Below are positions 17,212 through 24,455 of a DNA stretch of 35,691 nt, piece after piece; the first letter of the stretch is position 1, and every line of letters starts with the position of its first letter. The stretch is from Bacteroidaceae bacterium (GTDB lineage: Bacteria; Bacteroidota; Bacteroidia; Bacteroidales; Bacteroidaceae). The notes beneath the pieces are model-generated. The model was not told the DNA's origin and searched no databases. It was given only the letters and a program-made list of their open reading frames with translations. The position numbers were made by a program, and so were the translations under genes. The stretch lies in the NCBI GenBank assembly GCA_016291905.1, contig JAEEZS010000029.1, positions 1 to 35,691 on the forward strand, read 5' to 3'.

Positions 17212-18999
17212 ATGATAACAGAACGTCTGAATGCGTTGCGTAAGATGATGCGTCGCGAAGGTTGGGATGCTGTGATAGTACCTGGCAGTGACCCTCATAG
17301 TAGTGAATATCTTCCTGCTCGCTGGCAGCAGCGCCAGTTCATTTCGGGTTTCACGGGCTCCTACGGCACCGTTGTCATCACCCTGACTCATGCCGGATTG
17401 TGGACGGATACACGGTACTTTATTCAGTTTGAAAAAGAACTTGGTGGCACGGAATTTGTACTTCACAAACTGCGTGTGCCTGAGGCCGTGCAACCATGGG
17501 AGTGGCTAGGCGAGGCATTGCCGCAGGGCGGCGTGGTGTGTATCGATGGCTCGTGCATGAGTGTGTCAGAGGTGGACGAATACCGCAAAGCCATCCAACC
17601 CAAGGGCGGACGGCTTGATAATCGTCCCGATTTTATCAATGAACTTTGGCCTGATCGCCCAGAGACACCCGACGATCCCATCTGGGTGCTCGATGACATC
17701 TACACAGGCCGTAGCGCTGCCGATAAGTTGGGCTGGCTGCGTGGCTGCATGGCAGAGAAGGGCTGCGATGCCATGTTGGTGAACAGCTTGGATGAGGTGG
17801 CTTGGTTGCTGAATATCCGCTCGGATGACATTGATTTTACCCCTATTGTGATTGCTTATCTGCTGGTGGAGAAGGGGAGAATTACGTTATTTACGAATCC
17901 AAAGAAAGTTGTAACTGCCGACGTCAAACAACACCTGAATATTGTGGGTTGTGTCGTTAAACCTTACGGAGAGATAACTGAAGCTCTGCGCAGCCTGCCT
18001 TTTGCAACGCATCTGTGGGTGGATGGTAGCACGTTGAACGAGGCGCTTTATGAATGTGCGTTGGAGGGACTGAAGGAGAACGTTGTGAATCTTCCTTCGC
18101 CCATTCGTTTAGAAAAGGGCCTCAAGAATGATGTGGAGTTGAATGGCTTCCGTCGCGCATACCTAAAGGACGGCATAGTGCAAACAAAACTCTTCAAGTG
18201 GTTGGAGGAGTCGTTGGCAGCAGGTGTCAGGCTGACGGAGATGGACGTAGCCGACAAGCAGATTGATTTGCGCCGTGCCCAAGGCGAGTATTTAGAGGAG
18301 AGTTTTGCCCCCATTTCTGCTTGGGGCGAGAATGCTGCGTTGCCTCACTATGAGCCGACACACGAAGTGTGCAGCGAGGTGCTTCCAAAGGGATTATTCT
18401 TGTTAGACTCTGGTGGACACTACTTGCACGGCTCAACCGACATTACTCGTACTATTCCTCTCGGCCCGTTGACAGATTTGGAAAGGGAGGATTACACGCT
18501 GGTGCTCAAGGGTATGATAGGCCTCGCAACGGCTATATTCCCACGCGGAACGCGTGGCGCAAACATTGACGTGCTGGCTCGCATCCCGCTTTGGAAGGCT
18601 TTGCGCAATTTCGGACATGGTACAGGACATGGTACAGGCCATGTGCTCTGTGTCCACGAAGGACCGCAAGACCTTCGCCAGAACGTCTATGACCAGGCTA
18701 TGTTACCAGGCATGGTGACAAGCGACGAGCCAGGTCTTTATCGTGAAGGCATGCATGGCGTTCGTCACGAAAACGTCATCCTCTGCAAGGAAATCGAGAA
18801 GAACGAATTTGGCGACTGGCTCGGTTTTGAAACGCTTACGTGTACCTACATTGACCCCTCGCCCGTTGTCGTCGAACTGCTGACGCAGGAAGAACGTGAC
18901 TGGCTCAACAACTACAACGAATACGTCTATATCCGGCTGCTCCCGTGGCTGGATGAGGACGAAAAACGTTGGCTGCGGGATAAAATCAAAAAGCTGTGA
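17212..18999 (+). CDS. pepP: Xaa-Pro aminopeptidase (M24B family)
   Basis: The 595-residue product is a cytosolic metallo-aminopeptidase that removes an N-terminal residue preceding proline. It has the long, three-domain architecture of the XPNPEP1 type: two creatinase-like N-terminal domains (~1-150 and ~155-310), the pita-bread catalytic domain (~315-535) and an M24 C-terminal extension (~538-595). The five expected metal ligands are visible: Asp399 (LLDSGG), Asp410 (STDITRT), His473 (GHGTGHGTGH), Glu506 (SDEPGLY) and Glu520 (RHENV). No signal peptide. It has its own promoter and ends 16 bp from a convergent small gene. Confidence 0.95.
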   Translation: MITERLNALRKMMRREGWDAVIVPGSDPHSSEYLPARWQQRQFISGFTGSYGTVVITLTHAGLWTDTRYFIQFEKELGGTEFVLHKLRVPEAVQPWEWLGEALPQGGVVCIDGSCMSVSEVDEYRKAIQPKGGRLDNRPDFINELWPDRPETPDDPIWVLDDIYTGRSAADKLGWLRGCMAEKGCDAMLVNSLDEVAWLLNIRSDDIDFTPIVIAYLLVEKGRITLFTNPKKVVTADVKQHLNIVGCVVKPYGEITEALRSLPFATHLWVDGSTLNEALYECALEGLKENVVNLPSPIRLEKGLKNDVELNGFRRAYLKDGIVQTKLFKWLEESLAAGVRLTEMDVADKQIDLRRAQGEYLEESFAPISAWGENAALPHYEPTHEVCSEVLPKGLFLLDSGGHYLHGSTDITRTIPLGPLTDLEREDYTLVLKGMIGLATAIFPRGTRGANIDVLARIPLWKALRNFGHGTGHGTGHVLCVHEGPQDLRQNVYDQAMLPGMVTSDEPGLYREGMHGVRHENVILCKEIEKNEFGDWLGFETLTCTYIDPSPVVVELLTQEERDWLNNYNEYVYIRLLPWLDEDEKRWLRDKIKKL

Positions 19000-19015
19000 C
19001 TAGCTGACGACCGAA

Positions 19016-19279
19016 TCAGAATGCCTCTATCTTGGCATAGATGGCATCGACGCCGGCATTGAAGTCTGCGTAAAAATCCTTGTAAAAGGCCTTGACGTTG
19101 TTCGGCTCGGTGTGGTTAGCACGGGATAGAAACTCGTTCTGCAGACTGAGAACGTCGGTGAGTACTTCGTCAACCTTATTCTCGTCCGTATCCTTGAGTG
19201 CCTGCTGTACAAGACAGTCGGTGACGATTTCCTCAACAATGAAATTGACTGTTTTCTTCAGGTTTTTTCTGCTTGCCAT
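19016..19279 (-). CDS. Small conserved Bacteroidales protein, function unknown
   Basis: The 87-residue product is soluble, acidic and predicted mostly helical (KKTVNFIVEEIVTDCLVQQA...). I recall similar small proteins (start M-S-R-K-N-L-K-K, then N-I/F-I) as conserved hypotheticals in Bacteroides and Prevotella, but no function is known to me. It is convergent with pepP (16 bp gap) and has a plausible promoter just upstream. The conserved start and promoter support it as a real gene. Confidence 0.75.
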   Translation of the reverse strand: MASRKNLKKTVNFIVEEIVTDCLVQQALKDTDENKVDEVLTDVLSLQNEFLSRANHTEPNNVKAFYKDFYADFNAGVDAIYAKIEAF

Positions 19280-19304
19280 AATGTTCAGTGTTAATAAAAC
19301 GTCG

Positions 19305-19336
19305 TAAAGGTAGACATTTTCGGCCTATCTGCCAAG
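19305..19336 (-). promoter_or_regulatory. Promoter of the small conserved gene
   Basis: On the minus strand CTTG (19336-19333), 20 nt, TACCTTTA (19312-19305). Each box has one mismatch to consensus; spacing is exact. The leader to the ATG is ~20 nt. Confidence 0.5.
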
Positions 19337-19436
19337 CGAAGGCAAAAAAAGTTTCTTTTTTTCTGCTATTCTCGCTGAAAAAGGGGGATTTTAACTTTGT
19401 TTTAGATAGGGGGCGCCTCGGAAATACTCGAAAATA

Positions 19437-19468
19437 TTTGGTATTTCGCTTGACTCACCCTATCTTTG
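19437..19468 (+). promoter_or_regulatory. Promoter of the pfp operon
   Basis: TTTG (19437-19440), exactly 20 nt, TATCTTTG (19461-19468), giving a ~58-nt leader to the pfp start. Both boxes match consensus fully. Confidence 0.8.
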
Positions 19469-19532
19469 CAGCTTGTAAAAAGAAGAAAGGTTAAAAAGAA
19501 CATAAAATTCATTCATAAATAACCATCAACCA

Positions 19533-21173
19533 ATGAAGAAAAGTGCATTACAGATTGCCCGCGCAGCCTATCAGCCGAAGCTGCCGGCCGTATTAAAAGG
19601 GTATGTTACCACCGTGAACGGTGCAGCCACGGAGTCCGCTGCCGACCATGACGCCATCCGTCAGCTCTTCCCAAACACCTATGGCATGCCCATTGTGACG
19701 TTTGCCAAAGGCGAGAAGAAAGACTATGCCCCCCTGAACGTGGGCGTAATCCTCAGTGGCGGTCAGGCTCCTGGCGGTCATAACGTCATCAGCGGTATCT
19801 TTGACGGCATCAAGTGCCTCAATCCCGGTAGCCGTCTCTATGGTTTCCTGATGGGTCCCGACGGTCTTATCAACCACAAGTACATGGAACTGACTGCCGA
19901 TATTATTGATGAGTACCGCAATACGGGCGGTTTCGATATCATCGGCTCTGGCCGTACTAAACTGGAGAAGAAGGAGCAGTTCGACAAGGGTCTTGAAATC
20001 CTGCGTAAACTCGACATCAAGGCGCTCGTTATCATTGGCGGTGACGACAGCAACACCAACGCCTGTGTGTTGGCTGAGTATTATAAGAGCATCGGTGCCG
20101 GTGTGCAGGTCATCGGCTGCCCAAAGACTATTGACGGCGACCTCAAGAACGAGATGATTGAGACCAGTTTTGGTTTCGATACTGCTACCAAAACTTACAG
20201 CGAGGTCATCGGTAACATTGAGCGCGACTGCAACTCCGCCCGCAAGTACTGGCACTTCATCAAGCTGATGGGCCGTAGCGCCAGCCATGTCACGTTGGAG
20301 TGCGCCCTGCAGGTGCAGCCCAACATCACCCTCATCGGCGAGGAGGTCGAGGCTAAGAATCAGACGCTCGACGACATCGTCACCTACATCGCAGGCATCG
20401 TGGCCGACCGTGCCGCACGCGGCATGAACTTTGGTACTGTGCTCGTGCCCGAAGGACTCATCGAGTTCATTCCTGCCATCAAGAAACTCATCGCAGAACT
20501 CAACGACCTTATCGCTGCCAATCAGGCTGAGTTCGACACCATTGGTGCCGATGAGAAGATTGCTTTTATCAAGGCTCATCTTAGCGCTGCCAACGCAACC
20601 ATCTTCAACAGTCTGCCCGCAGGCGTCAGCCGTCAGCTGGCTCTTGAGCGCGACCCGCACGGAAACGTTCAGGTCAGCCTTATTGAGACCGAACAGCTCC
20701 TTGCCGAGATGGTAGCCACAAAGTTGGCTGCATGGAAGAAAGAGGGTAAGTTTGTGGGCAAGTTCAGCACCCAGCACCACTTCTTCGGCTACGAAGGCCG
20801 TTGTGCTGCTCCATCGAATTTCGATGCTGATTACTGCTACAGCCTGGGTTACAATGCTGCCATGCTGATTGCCGACGGCAAGACGGGCTACATGAGCAGT
20901 GTGCGTGGCACGACCGCTCCTGCTGCTGAATGGATAGCTGGCGGTATTCCCATCACCGCTATGATGAACATGGAACGTCGCAACGGTGAGATGAAGCCCG
21001 TCATTCGCAAGGCATTGGTGGAGCTGGACGGCGCGCCCTTCAAGGCTTTCGCTACTCAGCGCGACGAGTGGGCAAAGGAGACATGTTATGTCTATCCCGG
21101 CCCCATCCAGTACTTTGGCCCGAGCGAGGTCTGTGACCAGACGACCAAGACGCTGCAGTACGAGCAGGCCTAA
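19533..21173 (+). CDS. pfp: Diphosphate-fructose-6-phosphate 1-phosphotransferase (PPi-PFK)
   Basis: The 546-residue product phosphorylates fructose 6-phosphate with pyrophosphate, a reversible glycolysis/gluconeogenesis step. The length fits the long PPi-PFK group. Visible motifs: SGGQAPGG (75-82), GGDDSN (169-174; the second Asp marks PPi rather than ATP use), PKTIDGDLKN (197-206; catalytic Asp in TIDGD) and MGRSASH (246-252). It is led by a full-consensus promoter, and the lysozyme gene begins 3 bp after its stop, so the two are probably translated from one mRNA. Confidence 0.96.
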   Translation: MKKSALQIARAAYQPKLPAVLKGYVTTVNGAATESAADHDAIRQLFPNTYGMPIVTFAKGEKKDYAPLNVGVILSGGQAPGGHNVISGIFDGIKCLNPGSRLYGFLMGPDGLINHKYMELTADIIDEYRNTGGFDIIGSGRTKLEKKEQFDKGLEILRKLDIKALVIIGGDDSNTNACVLAEYYKSIGAGVQVIGCPKTIDGDLKNEMIETSFGFDTATKTYSEVIGNIERDCNSARKYWHFIKLMGRSASHVTLECALQVQPNITLIGEEVEAKNQTLDDIVTYIAGIVADRAARGMNFGTVLVPEGLIEFIPAIKKLIAELNDLIAANQAEFDTIGADEKIAFIKAHLSAANATIFNSLPAGVSRQLALERDPHGNVQVSLIETEQLLAEMVATKLAAWKKEGKFVGKFSTQHHFFGYEGRCAAPSNFDADYCYSLGYNAAMLIADGKTGYMSSVRGTTAPAAEWIAGGIPITAMMNMERRNGEMKPVIRKALVELDGAPFKAFATQRDEWAKETCYVYPGPIQYFGPSEVCDQTTKTLQYEQA

Positions 21174-21176
21174 CGC

Positions 21177-22046
21177 ATGGCGAAAAAGTCGACGAAAACA
21201 ACACGGAAGGCTTCTCCTTCGGCATCCCGCACGGGTACGAAAGGGAAGTCCTCTTCTCGTTTATCGTCGAAGAAGAAAAAGAAAAAAAGCGAAGGCTCAA
21301 GGGCTCGTATGCTGCTGACCCTGCTGGTCTGTGCCGTGCTGCTATTTGCTTTCTGGCGGCTTTTCATTCGTCCAGAGCTGTCACGCCCCACTTACGGCAC
21401 AGAGGCCTATCACGTCCGCGTCCCTGACGGTTATACCGTTCACGGTATCGATGTTTCGCATCATCAGGGCGACATTGACTGGGAAAAGCTCTCTGGGCTT
21501 CAGCAAGCCGATATTCCCATCCGTTTTGTTTTCATCAAGGCCACTGAAGGGGGGGACCATGCTGACCGTCTTTTTGAAGAGAACTTTGCCGCTGCTCGTG
21601 AGCAGGGGTTCGTGCGAGGTGCTTATCACTTCTACAATCCTGCTACCGACCCCGTCGTTCAGGCCGACTTTTTCATCCAACATGTGACGCTGGAGAAAGG
21701 CGACCTCCCTCCTGTCATCGATGTGGAGAAAGCCCCTGTCCGTTTGCAGCAACGTTCGTTCTATGCCCAGCTTTCCATCTTCCTCTTTCGCTTGGAGGCG
21801 CATTACGGCGTTCGTCCCATCATCTACACCTCTACTAAATTCAAGGAACGCTATCTCAACTACCCCGAGTTGGAGCGCTACCCTCTGTGGATTGCCCATT
21901 ACCACGTAGAGCATCCTGCCTATCAGGGTGAATGGGCGTTTTGGCAGCACACCGACCGTGCTATCCTTCCAGGCATAGAGGAGAAGACCGATTTAAATGT
22001 CTTCCGTGGAACGATGAAGGAACTACAAGCGCTAACGTTGCCATAA
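21177..22046 (+). CDS. Membrane-anchored GH25 lysozyme (N-acetylmuramidase)
   Basis: The 289-residue product should cleave the MurNAc-GlcNAc bond of peptidoglycan. Residues 1-44 are a very basic Lys/Ser/Arg-rich cytoplasmic tail. Residues ~45-64 form one TM helix. The GH25 domain starts with GIDVSHHQGDIDW (Asp92), has FIKATEGG, the catalytic-type DVE (Asp182, Glu184 in PVIDVEKAP) and a WAFWQHTD closing motif. Type II topology puts the enzyme in the periplasm. It follows pfp by 3 bp and precedes a lipoprotein gene by 37 bp. A housekeeping wall-remodelling role is more likely than a phage origin, as no phage genes are near. Confidence 0.9.
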   Translation: MAKKSTKTTRKASPSASRTGTKGKSSSRLSSKKKKKKSEGSRARMLLTLLVCAVLLFAFWRLFIRPELSRPTYGTEAYHVRVPDGYTVHGIDVSHHQGDIDWEKLSGLQQADIPIRFVFIKATEGGDHADRLFEENFAAAREQGFVRGAYHFYNPATDPVVQADFFIQHVTLEKGDLPPVIDVEKAPVRLQQRSFYAQLSIFLFRLEAHYGVRPIIYTSTKFKERYLNYPELERYPLWIAHYHVEHPAYQGEWAFWQHTDRAILPGIEEKTDLNVFRGTMKELQALTLP

Positions 22047-22083
22047 CCTCCTTACAAATCTTATTAATCCCATTTTGATTGAA

Positions 22084-23130
22084 ATGAAAAAACTCATCCC
22101 TTTCGCTTTATTATTTTCGGCTCTTTTGCTGAGTTCTTGCCAGAAAGAGTACGGTTATTATAGTACAAGCCGTCTGAAGGTCGTCGTTGACCTGACCGAT
22201 GCCGTGAACTGTTTTGAGGAACAGAACGAAGGAGACTTCGAACTTGACAAAGACTACGCTGTGCGCGTGCAGCTCTTCCTCTACGATGCTGCTGGTAACC
22301 TCTATGCCGACCAGTTCGACTATGTCGATGGTTACTACCATACCAAGGTCTATCGTTTTGAGAATGTCCCTCTTGGCGACTACACGCTTATCACTACTAC
22401 CGATGTGGTGGAGCGCTTGGGGTCGGGCAAAAGCAATTACGGCCAACTCTATTGGAACTTTGACGGCGTGGATCAACTGGCTACGTTCTCAGTTCGTGGA
22501 CTGGATCAGATGGATATCATGGGCGAGCGACTGCTGACGCTTACCGAAGCAGGCGTTTCCATTACGGGCCGTCGTACGTCGCAACGTGTCAGCATAGATG
22601 TTGAGCCTGTTACAGCTATGATTTGCTCCACGTTTATGGATATCTTCTATTGGGATAAGAACCCCATAAAAGGCGAGCGTCGCATTTATAACTATTTTGA
22701 CCTCAGCTACAAGCACGACTATAATGTGGTCACCTACAATCCTACCCGTAAAGGTTATCCTTGGGAATTCAGCGAGTCAACCACCGAGTTTGACTATTAT
22801 CTTCTTGACCGCATTTATCCTGACAAGCTCAAGAGTAGCGTGAAGAACATCTACGGCTATCATGCCGTGCTGCCGGGAAGCTACAGTTTCGTGGGCTATG
22901 GCGAATATAAACTTAGCGGAAGCGAAACCATCTATTCCGACGAGACTCGCACCTCGGGCTCTGTCCGTATGGAGGCTGGCGGCATGTACTACGTCGATTT
23001 CGACATCAAAGAGTGGGAGGTCAACCTCGAAGGTGCTGCCTACACCCGTGCGAACTTACAAGAGCAGAGTAAAAATGAAGTACACGGAAGTGACGTTCGT
23101 CCTCGCTCCCTGCAGCGAGACCGCCAGTGA
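22084..23130 (+). CDS. Lipoprotein, FimB/Mfa2-like fimbrillin-fold candidate
   Basis: The ATG at 22084 is used; an upstream in-frame TTG (22075) would spoil the signal. The 348-residue product has a lipoprotein signal ending LLLSSC. The mature part is beta-rich, with RVQLFLYDAAGNL, a YRFENVPLGDYTLITTTDV segment and later ISGRR-like and DIEP strands. This resembles FimB/Mfa2-family anchors or related Bacteroidales fimbrillin-fold proteins. The family assignment is from overall pattern, not a unique motif. Its 3' end overlaps the start of prmA by 56 bp in another frame. Part of the pfp operon. Confidence 0.6.
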   Translation: MKKLIPFALLFSALLLSSCQKEYGYYSTSRLKVVVDLTDAVNCFEEQNEGDFELDKDYAVRVQLFLYDAAGNLYADQFDYVDGYYHTKVYRFENVPLGDYTLITTTDVVERLGSGKSNYGQLYWNFDGVDQLATFSVRGLDQMDIMGERLLTLTEAGVSITGRRTSQRVSIDVEPVTAMICSTFMDIFYWDKNPIKGERRIYNYFDLSYKHDYNVVTYNPTRKGYPWEFSESTTEFDYYLLDRIYPDKLKSSVKNIYGYHAVLPGSYSFVGYGEYKLSGSETIYSDETRTSGSVRMEAGGMYYVDFDIKEWEVNLEGAAYTRANLQEQSKNEVHGSDVRPRSLQRDRQ

Positions 23131-23968
23131 CCTCATAGCTGCCCTGACGGCCGACATCGGTTTCGACAGTTTCGTCCCTACTCCGGAGGGTGTGCAGGGC
23201 TACATCCCTACGGAGCAGTACGATGAGGCTGCGCTGCGTCAAGTGCTGGCCGATTTCCCGCTGCCTGAAACGACGGTTACCTTCACAGCCTGTCCACTGG
23301 AGGACAAGGACTGGAACGAGGAGTGGGAGCGCAACTTCTTCCAGCCCATTGTAGTTGATGGTCGTGCCGTCGTTCACAGCACGTTTCACGAGGATTATCC
23401 GAAGGTAGAATACGACATCGTCATCAATCCCCAGATGGCCTTCGGAACGGGGCATCACCAGACCACCCGTCTCATGATGAGCTACATCCTTGATGCTGAT
23501 TTTGTTGATAAGGACGTCCTCGATATGGGTTGCGGCACGGGCATTCTTGCTATTCTTGCCTGTATGCATGGTGCCCGTCATGCCGACGCCATCGACATCG
23601 ACCAATGGTGTGCCGATAACACCCGCGACAATATCGCTTTGCAACATGTTGACTCGCCCGCTTGTGGACTTGTTGACCTTATAGACGTTTTTTGTGGTGA
23701 TGCTGCATTGTTGGCAGAGCGCGGACCATACGACGTTGTCCTTGCCAATATCAACCGCAACATCCTCTTGGCCGATATGTCCCGTTACGTGTCCTGCCTC
23801 CGTCGTCAGACTGTGGAAGGGCAGGGGAGTCCGTCACGCCTCTTCATTAGTGGCTTTTACTTGGCCGACCTTCCCCTTCTTCGCGCAAAAGCCGAATCCC
23901 TCGGCCTCCGCTACCTCTCTCATCGTACCGACGCTGACTGGACCGCCGCCGAGTTTGTTCTCGAATAA
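23075..23968 (+). CDS. prmA: Ribosomal protein L11 methyltransferase
   Basis: The 297-residue product trimethylates ribosomal protein L11 using S-adenosylmethionine. The start at 23075 gives the expected N terminus (MKYTEVTF...), inside the 3' end of the upstream lipoprotein gene. Motifs: the PrmA signature NPQMAFGTGHHQTTR (~118-132), SAM-binding LDMGCGTGILAI (149-160), and VLANINRNIL in the catalytic region. Length fits PrmA. It is the last gene of the pfp unit, and a strong hairpin begins right at its stop codon. Translational coupling with the overlapping upstream gene is likely. Confidence 0.95.
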   Translation: MKYTEVTFVLAPCSETASDLIAALTADIGFDSFVPTPEGVQGYIPTEQYDEAALRQVLADFPLPETTVTFTACPLEDKDWNEEWERNFFQPIVVDGRAVVHSTFHEDYPKVEYDIVINPQMAFGTGHHQTTRLMMSYILDADFVDKDVLDMGCGTGILAILACMHGARHADAIDIDQWCADNTRDNIALQHVDSPACGLVDLIDVFCGDAALLAERGPYDVVLANINRNILLADMSRYVSCLRRQTVEGQGSPSRLFISGFYLADLPLLRAKAESLGLRYLSHRTDADWTAAEFVLE

Positions 23969-23997
23969 AAAAGCATCGGGTATGCCCGATGCTTTTT
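23967..23997. terminator. Bidirectional terminator between prmA and tRNA-Ala
   Basis: Perfect stem GCATCGGG / CCCGATGC (loop TATG), flanked by an A run on the left and T5 on the right, so it works in either direction. It overlaps the last base(s) of the prmA stop codon. It ends both the pfp-prmA transcript and the oppositely oriented tRNA-Ala transcript. Confidence 0.85.
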
Positions 23998-24013
23998 GTG
24001 AAATATGGTTTTG

Positions 24014-24086
24014 TGGAGCATAGGAGACTCGAACTCCCAACCTATAGATTGCGAACCTATCGCTCTGCCAGTTGAGCTAATGCCCC
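24014..24086 (-). tRNA. tRNA-Ala (anticodon CGC)
   Basis: A 73-nt cloverleaf folds completely: 7-bp acceptor stem (5' GGGGCAT / 3' ATGCTCC), 4-bp D stem GCTC/GAGC, anticodon stem ATAGG/TCTAT with loop TTCGCAA, 5-bp T stem and TTCGAGT loop, discriminator A. The U33-CGC anticodon reads GCG. The third acceptor pair is G3:U70, the alanyl-tRNA synthetase identity element, which supports the call independently. The anticodon stem closes with a G-U pair. CCA is not encoded. Confidence 0.9.
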
Positions 24087-24220
24087 GGTTCAGTGAGAGA
24101 AAAGAACGCTTGCGTTTTTTTCCGAACGTCAGGGGTATCGACGAAGTCAATGCCCCGATTTAACGAGTAGAAAGAAAGCTCGCTTGCTTTCTCGAGTGTG
24201 AGGGGCAAAGTCAATGCCCC
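24087..24220 (-). repeat. Two imperfect repeats in the tRNA-Ala leader
   Basis: Read in the tRNA direction, units of 64 nt (24220-24157) and 70 nt (24156-24087) each begin with GGGGCATTGACTT, copying the first 8 bases of the tRNA itself. Each then has a CCCCT that can pair back with GGGG, and a small hairpin with GCAAGCG flanked by A and T/C runs. A partial third copy of the hairpin part lies at ~24221-24250. No coding potential is visible in the 24087-24455 gap. Confidence 0.65.
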
Positions 24221-24257
24221 GTGAATGGAAAGAACGCTTGCATGCTTTTTTCTGCCA

Positions 24258-24291
24258 CAAAGATACGGTGTTTTTCTGAAACAGCTGCAAA
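24258..24291 (-). promoter_or_regulatory. Probable tRNA-Ala promoter
   Basis: On the minus strand TATCTTTG (24265-24258) is a perfect -7. TTTG at 24291-24288 fits -33 with a 22-nt spacer, two longer than elsewhere here. It implies a ~165-nt leader containing both repeat units before the mature tRNA. Confidence 0.5.
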
Positions 24292-24372
24292 AGGAGCCTA
24301 AAAATTGATGTTTTTAGGAATTTTCCCCTGAAAGGATAGGGTTTTTCCTGCATGGGGGTGAAATACCTGTAG

Positions 24373-24380
24373 TAATTTTG
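24373..24380 (+). promoter_or_regulatory. Possible -7 box of the Trp/Ser-rich protein gene
   Basis: TAATTTTG matches TAnnTTTG and would give a ~70-nt leader to the ATG at 24456. No TTTG is found at the -33 distance, so support is partial. Confidence 0.4.
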
Positions 24381-24455
24381 CAGCGAGAAAAAAGAGATAA
24401 ACAGAAAAACGAGAGAAATAAAACCGAATTATTCACCTTATAAAAATAAACAGCT

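Noticed and set aside
19593..20780. Long minus-strand frame (395 residues) opposite pfp
   Set aside because: It is fully inside the well-supported pfp gene, with no promoter, and a composition expected of an antisense shadow of GC-biased codons.
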